From NCBI RefSeq assembly GCF_018130505.1, contig NZ_JAFCKH010000001.1:372001-436000 (forward strand): a DNA stretch of 64,000 bases. The letters are read 5' to 3'. This stretch comes from Bradyrhizobium tropiciagri. GTDB taxonomy: Bacteria > Pseudomonadota > Alphaproteobacteria > Rhizobiales > Xanthobacteraceae. Positions within the stretch are counted from its first letter, which is position 1; each line of letters begins with the position of its first letter. A program made the position numbers and the translations under genes. This document shows positions 58,331-64,000 of this stretch, one piece after another. The notes under the pieces are model-generated. The model saw nothing but the letters and a program-made list of their open reading frames with translations, was not told the origin of the DNA and did not search any database.

Positions 58331-59002
58331 CTATTTTCGCGGCAGATCGCTCTTCGCGAGGTCCCACAGCAGCCGATAGACGCCGCTCGTGATCACGAGC
58401 GGTTTCAGTGCGGCATTATCGGTGATGCGCGCTGATGCCGCAGGCACGGCGCCGACATCCGTGGCGTCGATCAGTACGAACCAGTCACCGGCGCCGGGAT
58501 CGGCCTTCGCGGCGTCCTCTGTCAGCGGCTTCGACAGATCAGGATCGTTCTCCAACAGGTGCATCGAGATGATGCCGTCCTGCGTCGCCGGATCGAGCAG
58601 CTCGCGCAACGCAGCGCGGAGCTTGTCGGCGCCATCGGCCGGCGGACGCAGCCGGATGAGGCCGAGCGCGGCGCCGCGTCCGACGCCGCTGCTGATCGTG
58701 ATGCGTGCGACGGCGCGGATCATGTTCTTGAAGCGCGCGATATTGGCCTTCGACCATTCGGTCTGGTTGGCGAGCGCCGTGCGATAGGCCGGGCTGTCGA
58801 GCACGTCGAAGGTCGCGGTCGAGTAGAGGCCGAGATATTTCGGCTTGCCGTCATGCGCGACGTAGCGCCGCGCTTCGAGGAACCCGTCGATCGCGACGCG
58901 CTCCTCGATATGCTCGCGGTCGTACCAGCGATTGAATTCAGCCTCGTGTAAGGGGTCGACATCCATCGATGTCATCAACATGCCTTGCCCGGCGATCGGC
59001 AT
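58331..59002 (-). CDS. DUF4286-type protein
   Basis: 223 residues from ATG 59002 (MPIAGQGMLMTSMDVDPLHE) with AAGGAG upstream; an in-frame extension to 59110 is rejected. The motif EAEFNRWYDREHIEERVAID, then GFLEARRYV, marks a dimeric alpha/beta-barrel of the DUF4286/EthD-like sort, apparently present twice in the protein. Function unknown; related proteins handle small hydrophobic or quinone-type ligands. Divergent from the caspase-fold gene. Confidence 0.75.
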   Translation of the reverse strand: MPIAGQGMLMTSMDVDPLHEAEFNRWYDREHIEERVAIDGFLEARRYVAHDGKPKYLGLYSTATFDVLDSPAYRTALANQTEWSKANIARFKNMIRAVARITISSGVGRGAALGLIRLRPPADGADKLRAALRELLDPATQDGIISMHLLENDPDLSKPLTEDAAKADPGAGDWFVLIDATDVGAVPAASARITDNAALKPLVITSGVYRLLWDLAKSDLPRK

Positions 59003-59187
59003 CGAGTGCTCCTTTTTGCCTGCTTTTATCGGCGCAATATCGCCGAACGGCGCGGCGCAGGGAAGCCGGTTCCCGGTGCACGCGACCGGGCAGACCAAGG
59101 ATTGCCACAATTGCTGCGATGCTGTTCAGCGCGGGTTCACGGAAGAAGCATTTCCATTCAACTCGCCAATCTCCGGGAAGAACAAGG

Positions 59188-61362
59188 ATGGCCGCGATGG
59201 CGCGAATTCTCTGGGCACTCTTGATCGGCCTTGTATCGCTCGCAGCGCAGCCAGCGCATGCGCAGGAGCAGGAGAAGAGGCTCGCGCTGGTCGTCGGCAA
59301 CGGCGCCTATCAGGCGGGTGAGCTGCAGACCGCCGCCAACGATGCCGGGCTGATCGCGCAGACCTTGCAGGCGGCCGGCTTCGACGTGATCGGCGCGCGC
59401 GATCTCGACGGCGAGACGCTGCGCAAATCGTTCCGCGATTTCGTCCAGAAGGTGCAGGAGGCCGGTCCCAACGCGGTCGCCTTCGTCTACCTCGCAGGCT
59501 ACGGCGTGCAGCTGACCGGCGAGAACTATTTCGTGCCGGTGGATGCGAGGATCGCGCGCGACACCGACGTGCCGGTCGAGACGATCCGGATGTCCGACTA
59601 CATCCATCAGCTCTCCGCGCTGCCGCTCAAGGCCGGCGTGGTCGTGCTCGATGCTGCGCGCAGCAATCCGTTTGCCAAGGAAGGCCAGCCGCTCGCCGGA
59701 GGTCTCGCGCTGGTCGATCCGGATCCGAAGATGCTGATCGCGTTCAGCTCGGCGCCCGGGACTGTCGCGCCCGACGGCGCGCCGCCCTATGGACCCTATG
59801 CGCAGGCGCTGGCCGAGATGATCCGCTCCGGCGGCCTCAGCCTGCCCGATGTGTTCGACCGCGTCCGCCTGCGCGTCAACGAGATGACCAAGGGCGCGCA
59901 GATCCCGTGGGATGCGCAGAAGGTCGATGCGCCCTTCATGTTCTTCGAGAGGCAGCCGGATGCGCCGCCGGAGCAGGTCGATGCCAATCTGCGCAGCAAG
60001 CCGATCCGCGACTTCTCGGCGCAGGATGCCTATGCGGCGGCGCTGGAGCGCGACACGCTGCAGGGCTACGAGGATTATTTGCAGGCCTATCCGAGCGATC
60101 CGCTGGCCAAGCGGGTGCGCGCGATCGTGGCGGCGCGGCGCGAGGCCATCACATGGCGGCGGACCTACACTGCCGATACGCCGGATGCCTACTGGTCGTA
60201 TCTGAAGTGCTATCCGCGCGGACCGCATTCGACGGATGCGCGGCGGCGGCTCGCTTATCTCTCGGCCGCGCTGGAGCCGCCGCCGCAATTCGCCGCGCTC
60301 GACTACGACGTGCCGCCGCCGCCGCCCGATGAAATCGAGTATGTCGACCGTCCGGAGCTCTACTACGGCGATCCAGTGTTCGGCTTCGCGCCGCCGCCAC
60401 CGCCGCCTGTCGTGTTCCTGCCGCCACCGCCGCCGGACTTCGTGGTGCTGCCGCCACCGCCGCCGTCGATCGGCCTGTACGTGTTGCCGATCCCGCTGTT
60501 CGTCGCGATACCCGCCTATATCGCCGCGCCCCGCTATGTCGTGCCGCCGCCGAACAACATCGTGTTCCGCAACATCCACAACACCACGATCATCAACAAT
60601 GTGATCAACAATCCCAACCCCACGCCGGCGCAGCTCAGCGCGGCAGGGGGAAGGCCGGCGATCCCCGGAGGCCCGATCTCGCGGGCGCCGTCATTGCCGC
60701 CTGCGGCCCTGCAGCGCGCGAACCTCGCGCCGGCACAGGGCGCCCAGCCAGGCCCGGGCCCGGGCGGACGACCCGCATTGCCGGGAGCCGCACCGAACGC
60801 GGCCGTTGCGCCGACCGCTCCGGGCGCGGCTGCTCATCCGCTGCCGGGCGGCCGCAACGCTCCGCCGCTGCCGCAGTCCGCGACTGCACCCGCCGGCGCA
60901 CCGCAGCCGGGTGCAAGGCCGGCGCTGCCGGGACAGGCTGGGCCAAACAGGCCCGCCGCAGCGATGGCGCCGGCCAATGCTCAGCCGGCTCCCGTCGCTC
61001 GTCCGACAGGCGCGCCGACGCCACCGCCTGCGGCAGCCGCGCGGACGCCGGGCAGGCCACCGCTCCCGCACGCCGCCACGGCGCCGCCACCCGCGCGTGC
61101 CGCCGTGGCCCCGCCGGTGATCGCGCGTCCGCCACCGCCGCCGCATGCCGCCCCGCCGCCGCGTGCGGTCGCGGTGGCGCCGCGTCCGGTTGCTCCGCCG
61201 CCACGACCGGCGCCGGTCCCGCACGCAGCTCCGCCACCGCGGCCGATGGTGCAGGTGCAGCGTGCTGCCCCGCCGCCGCCGCGGATGGTGGCGCCGCCAA
61301 GGCCCGCTGCGGTGGCGCGGCCGGCCGCGCCGGCCTGTCCGCCGGGCAAGTGCAAGCATTGA
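59188..61362 (+). CDS. Caspase-fold (peptidase C14-like) pseudoenzyme with Pro-rich tail
   Basis: 724 residues, start ATG 59188 with GGGAAG upstream (ATG 59197 is the alternative). Signal peptide (LLIGLVSLAAQPAHAQ). Residues about 30-255 are a caspase p20-like domain (KRLALVVGNGAYQAG, GENYFVPVDARI). The catalytic His of the usual YxGHG is Tyr105 in YLAGYG, and the catalytic Cys of LDACR is Ala157 in LDAARSNPF, so protease activity is not expected. A tandem-helical region (to about 370) follows, then some 350 residues rich in Pro/Ala with a hydrophobic patch near 430-450. Probably a periplasmic or envelope scaffold. Convergent with the aminopeptidase gene. Confidence 0.88.
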   Translation: MAAMARILWALLIGLVSLAAQPAHAQEQEKRLALVVGNGAYQAGELQTAANDAGLIAQTLQAAGFDVIGARDLDGETLRKSFRDFVQKVQEAGPNAVAFVYLAGYGVQLTGENYFVPVDARIARDTDVPVETIRMSDYIHQLSALPLKAGVVVLDAARSNPFAKEGQPLAGGLALVDPDPKMLIAFSSAPGTVAPDGAPPYGPYAQALAEMIRSGGLSLPDVFDRVRLRVNEMTKGAQIPWDAQKVDAPFMFFERQPDAPPEQVDANLRSKPIRDFSAQDAYAAALERDTLQGYEDYLQAYPSDPLAKRVRAIVAARREAITWRRTYTADTPDAYWSYLKCYPRGPHSTDARRRLAYLSAALEPPPQFAALDYDVPPPPPDEIEYVDRPELYYGDPVFGFAPPPPPPVVFLPPPPPDFVVLPPPPPSIGLYVLPIPLFVAIPAYIAAPRYVVPPPNNIVFRNIHNTTIINNVINNPNPTPAQLSAAGGRPAIPGGPISRAPSLPPAALQRANLAPAQGAQPGPGPGGRPALPGAAPNAAVAPTAPGAAAHPLPGGRNAPPLPQSATAPAGAPQPGARPALPGQAGPNRPAAAMAPANAQPAPVARPTGAPTPPPAAAARTPGRPPLPHAATAPPPARAAVAPPVIARPPPPPHAAPPPRAVAVAPRPVAPPPRPAPVPHAAPPPRPMVQVQRAAPPPPRMVAPPRPAAVARPAAPACPPGKCKH

Positions 61363-61390
61363 TTGGGGTGGTCGATACGGCCGGGCGACG

Positions 61391-62368
61391 TCAGCGCGCT
61401 CGTGACGCGAGATCGGCGATCGCCTTCATCACGGCGTTGCGGATGCCGGGGTCGTAGAGGATGTGGCCGGCGCCGTCGACGATGCGCACCTCGCTGCCGG
61501 GCCAGCGCGCGGCGAGGGCGTGCGAGGTCGCGGGCGGGCAGAGCAGGTCGTAGCGGCCCTGCACAAGGATACCGGGAATGCCGGCGAGCTTGCCGGCCTC
61601 GTCCATCAACTGGTTCGGCCGCATGAAGCAGTCATTGGCGAAATAATGCGCTTCCATGAACGGCGTCGAGGGCAGCACGCCCGATGCCTTCTGCAGGTCG
61701 AGCCGCGTCTGCTTCGGCGTGTGCTCCGACAATGCGCGTTCGGTGTCGTGCCAGGCGCGCGCGGCGCGGCCGTGCACATCGATACTCGGGTCGAGGATGC
61801 GGCGGTAATAGGCATCGAGCGGCGCGGCACGCTCGCTCGCCGGCAGGAAGTTGAGGAAGTCCTCGTAGAGCGCGGGATAGAACCGCGGCAGCGTGCGCAG
61901 GAAAACGTCTTCCAGCTCCTCACGCGTGCCGAGGAACGTCGCGCGCAGCACGAGGCCGCTGACGCGGTCGGGATGCGCCTGCGCGTATGCAAGCGCCAGC
62001 GTCGCGCCCCAGGAGCCGCCGACCACCATCCAGCGCTCGAAGCCGAAGCGCGCGCGGATCTTCTCCAAGTCGGCGATCAGGTGCGCGGTCGTGTTGTGCT
62101 GGCGGCTGCCCTTCGGCCGGCTGCGGCCGCAACCGCGCTGATCGAACAGCACGGCGTGGAATCGTTCCGGATCGAACAACCGGCGATGATCCGGCTGGCA
62201 GCCGCTGCCCGGCCCGCCATGCAGATAGACCGCGGGGATGCCGCCCTCGCGGCCGACGCTCTCGACGTGGAGATCGTGGCCGTCGCCGACATCGAGCCAT
62301 TCCGATGTCAGCGGGGCGAACGGATCGGCGCGCTTGGCGGCCTTTCCGGCATCGGCGTCAGGCGCCAT
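61391..62368 (-). CDS. pip: Proline iminopeptidase (prolyl aminopeptidase)
   Basis: 325 residues, ATG 62368 (MAPDADAGKAAKRADPFAPL). Alpha/beta-hydrolase of family S33: oxyanion motif HGGPGSGCQPDHRRLFDP, nucleophile in GGSWGATLAL, Asp in GRYDLLCPP, His in GAGHILYD. It removes N-terminal proline from peptides in the cytoplasm. The start overlaps the end of pqqE by 11 bp, so it is part of the pqq transcription unit. A role in trimming the PQQ precursor peptide is possible but unproven. Confidence 0.92.
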   Translation of the reverse strand: MAPDADAGKAAKRADPFAPLTSEWLDVGDGHDLHVESVGREGGIPAVYLHGGPGSGCQPDHRRLFDPERFHAVLFDQRGCGRSRPKGSRQHNTTAHLIADLEKIRARFGFERWMVVGGSWGATLALAYAQAHPDRVSGLVLRATFLGTREELEDVFLRTLPRFYPALYEDFLNFLPASERAAPLDAYYRRILDPSIDVHGRAARAWHDTERALSEHTPKQTRLDLQKASGVLPSTPFMEAHYFANDCFMRPNQLMDEAGKLAGIPGILVQGRYDLLCPPATSHALAARWPGSEVRIVDGAGHILYDPGIRNAVMKAIADLASRAR

Positions 62369-63581
62369 TCCGCTCGTCCTGAGGTTTGTCGTCCGTCTCC
62401 AGCGTGCCGCCGGCGAAGTTGCGGTAGAGGAAACGGGTCTGATCGCCGGCGGACTCGCGCTCGGCCTGCTTGAAGATCTCGTCATGCCGCGGCGACAGCG
62501 CGCAGGCCGGGTCGGTGTTGCCGGCATCACCGGTCAGCGCAAAGGCCTGGCAGCGGCAGCCGCCGTAATCGACCTCGCGGAATTCGCAGCTCTTGCACGG
62601 CTCCGGCATCCAGCCGGTGCCGCGATAGCGGTTGAAGGCCTCCGAGTTCTGCCAGATCCAGGCTATCGAATGGTTCGAGCGCACCGATTCGAATTCCAGC
62701 CCGGTGATGCTCTCGGCGGCGTGGCACGGCAGCACCTTGCCGGCCGGTGAGATGTTGAAGAACTGGCGGCCCCAGCCGCCCATGCACTTCTTCGGCCGCA
62801 GCGCGTAATAGTCCGGCACCACATAGTCGATCGCGAGCGTGCCCTTCAGCCGCGCCTGCGCGTCCTCGACGATGCGGCTGGTCTCCTCGATCTGCTCGAC
62901 GGTCGGCATCAGCGCGGCGCGGTTCTTCAGCGCCCAGCCGTAATACTGCACGTTGGCGACCTCGAGCCGGTCGGCATCGAGATCGACCGCCATCTGGATG
63001 ATGTCGGAGAGTTGATGCAGGTTCTGCCGGTGCATCACGGCGTTCACCGTCAGCGGCAGCTCCAGCTCGTGCGTCCATCTGGCGACCTCGAGCTTTTTGC
63101 GATGGGCGTCCTTCAGGCCGGCGACGCGGTCGGCGACGACGGGCTCGTTGCCCTGAAAACTGATCTGCACATGGCTGAGGCCGGCATCGGCCAGCGCCGA
63201 CAGCTTGTCCTTCGTCAGCAGCACTGCCGACGTGATCAGGTTGGAGTAGAGGCCGACGTCGCTCGCATGCTGCACCAGCTCGACGATGTCCTTGCGCGCG
63301 GTCGGCTCGCCGCCGGAGAAATGGACCTGCAGCACACCGAGCTCGGCGAGCTCGCTCAGCACCTTCTTCCATTCCTCCGTCGTCAGCTCGGTCGAGCCGC
63401 GATCGAGCTCGACCGGGTTGGAGCAATAGGGGCATTGCAGCGGGCAGCGGTGGGTGACCTCGAGCAGCACCGCGAGCGGGATGCCGTAGGTCTCGGCCGC
63501 CGAGCGGTTACCTTCCAGCACGGCGAGCCCGTCGCTGGGGCCTGCTGCGGCTGTCTTGTTGTCGGCGAGCGTGTCACTCAT
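62358..63581 (-). CDS. pqqE: PqqE, radical SAM enzyme of PQQ synthesis
   Basis: 407 residues, ATG 63581 (MSDTLADNKTAAAG). Radical-SAM cluster CPLQCPYC in the first third, GGEP motif in FSGGEPTARKD, and a C-terminal SPASM-type set of Cys (KCMGGWG, PCHAAES, CKSCEF, GGCRCQAF) for auxiliary clusters. It forms the Glu-Tyr carbon-carbon bond in peptide PqqA held by PqqD. The start overlaps pqqD by four bases. Confidence 0.97.
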   Translation of the reverse strand: MSDTLADNKTAAAGPSDGLAVLEGNRSAAETYGIPLAVLLEVTHRCPLQCPYCSNPVELDRGSTELTTEEWKKVLSELAELGVLQVHFSGGEPTARKDIVELVQHASDVGLYSNLITSAVLLTKDKLSALADAGLSHVQISFQGNEPVVADRVAGLKDAHRKKLEVARWTHELELPLTVNAVMHRQNLHQLSDIIQMAVDLDADRLEVANVQYYGWALKNRAALMPTVEQIEETSRIVEDAQARLKGTLAIDYVVPDYYALRPKKCMGGWGRQFFNISPAGKVLPCHAAESITGLEFESVRSNHSIAWIWQNSEAFNRYRGTGWMPEPCKSCEFREVDYGGCRCQAFALTGDAGNTDPACALSPRHDEIFKQAERESAGDQTRFLYRNFAGGTLETDDKPQDERNGA

Positions 63582-63886
63582 GGTGTCTTCTCGCGCGCTT
63601 CGGTGAGAAAGCCCTTGTCGGCGAGGTCCTGCAGCATCGCGACCACGTCGGTCGCGATCGCCTCGCGCGGCGCGGCGTATTTTTCCGCGAGCATGTCGAC
63701 CATCTGCGCGACGTTGCGTTCGCCGTCGCAGAGCTGCAGCACCTCGACCGCGATCTCGTCCGGCGCCAGCACGCGCTCCGGCGCCAGGATCACCCAGACC
63801 TGCCGCGTCTCGTCGAATTTCAGCTTGGCATGGCGCGGCAGCTTCGGCCGGCTGGTCTCGCTGACGCTGATGTTGCGGCTGGCCAT
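63578..63886 (-). CDS. pqqD: PqqD, peptide chaperone for PqqE
   Basis: 102 residues, MASRNISVSETSRPKLPRH, then KLKFDETRQVWVILAPERVL: the RiPP-recognition fold of PqqD. It binds the precursor PqqA and presents it to PqqE. AGAGGA lies before its ATG, 21 bp after the pqqC stop. Confidence 0.96.
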   Translation of the reverse strand: MASRNISVSETSRPKLPRHAKLKFDETRQVWVILAPERVLAPDEIAVEVLQLCDGERNVAQMVDMLAEKYAAPREAIATDVVAMLQDLADKGFLTEAREKTP

Positions 63887-63907
63887 CGGTGTCCTCTAGC
63901 TCGCTCT

Positions 63908-64000
63908 CTAGCTCGTCTTGGGCACGAACGCGCCGGGCGGAATATGGCCGTCGACATAGGCGTGATACAGCGCGTCGAGTTGCACCCACAGCACGTTGGT
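63908..64000 (-). CDS. pqqC: PqqC, C-terminal end only
   Basis: The last 30 codons are visible, reading TNVLWVQLDALYHAYVDGHI and ending PPGAFVPKTS. This matches the end of pyrroloquinoline-quinone synthase PqqC, which performs the final ring closure and oxidation. The rest, and presumably pqqB and pqqA, lie right of the window. Confidence 0.88.
   Translation of the reverse strand, partial: TNVLWVQLDALYHAYVDGHIPPGAFVPKTS

Noticed and set aside
59188-61362. Active metacaspase annotation
   Set aside because: Both catalytic positions are substituted (Tyr105 and Ala157).

Overview
The window reads as a chromosomal segment of a GC-rich alphaproteobacterium, most likely Bradyrhizobium or a close relative in the Nitrobacteraceae. 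This is inferred from the gene content (KdpFABC-DE, Ku/LigD, a GlgE/TreS-maltokinase block, KorAB, pqqCDE), the GC-rich codon use that leaves long antisense open frames, and several families of intergenic palindromic repeats of the kind common in Bradyrhizobium and Rhodopseudomonas. I see no rRNA, tRNA, CRISPR array, phage or insertion sequence.

Layout. 1-2581 (minus): N-terminal part of a large FecR/VCBS/repeat surface protein that runs off the left edge, divergent from a small secreted FecR protein (2993) and a TPR protein (3744). 4673-13110: potassium-starvation locus with a perfect 17-bp palindrome, two extra micro-ORFs around kdpF, then kdpA, B, C, D, E. 13111-13491: palindromic repeats. 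13492-17458: a lysine-rich DUF6496 protein and a divergent ku/ligD end-joining pair. 17590-18229: DUF3309 mini membrane protein and a PHA-granule-type protein. 18236-32255 (minus): six-gene alpha-glucan/trehalose operon glgE, treS-mak, glgB, glgX, treZ, treY. 32460-36235 (plus): malQ and a GH15 glucosidase. 36447-43874 (minus): tal-pgi, gnd, zwf, pgl, gntK and a HAD phosphatase. 44093-45210 (minus): two small exported proteins. 45709-50579 (plus): prkA-yeaH-spoVR. 50836-53426 (plus): an orphan amino-acid-type binding protein and two paralogous membrane proteins. 53418-58086 (minus): 2-oxoacid:ferredoxin oxidoreductase with a GltD-like flavoprotein. 58331-61362: a DUF4286-type protein and a divergent caspase-fold protein that has lost its catalytic dyad. 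61391-64000 (minus): pqqC (partial), pqqD, pqqE and a proline iminopeptidase.

How it fits together. Much of the window is stress and starvation physiology: K+ scavenging, compatible-solute and glucan turnover, NADPH supply, DNA end joining and the PrkA stationary-phase module. The most interesting regulatory signal is a set of GGAAC-N16-nGTT motifs, the form recognised by the alphaproteobacterial general-stress sigma factor EcfG. Exact matches (GGAAC-N16-CGTT) lie upstream of ku and of malQ, and one-base variants lie upstream of ligD and the DUF3309 gene. This suggests that DNA end joining, part of the glucan/trehalose system and the small membrane protein share one stress regulon. It is an inference from motif reading, not from measured transcription.
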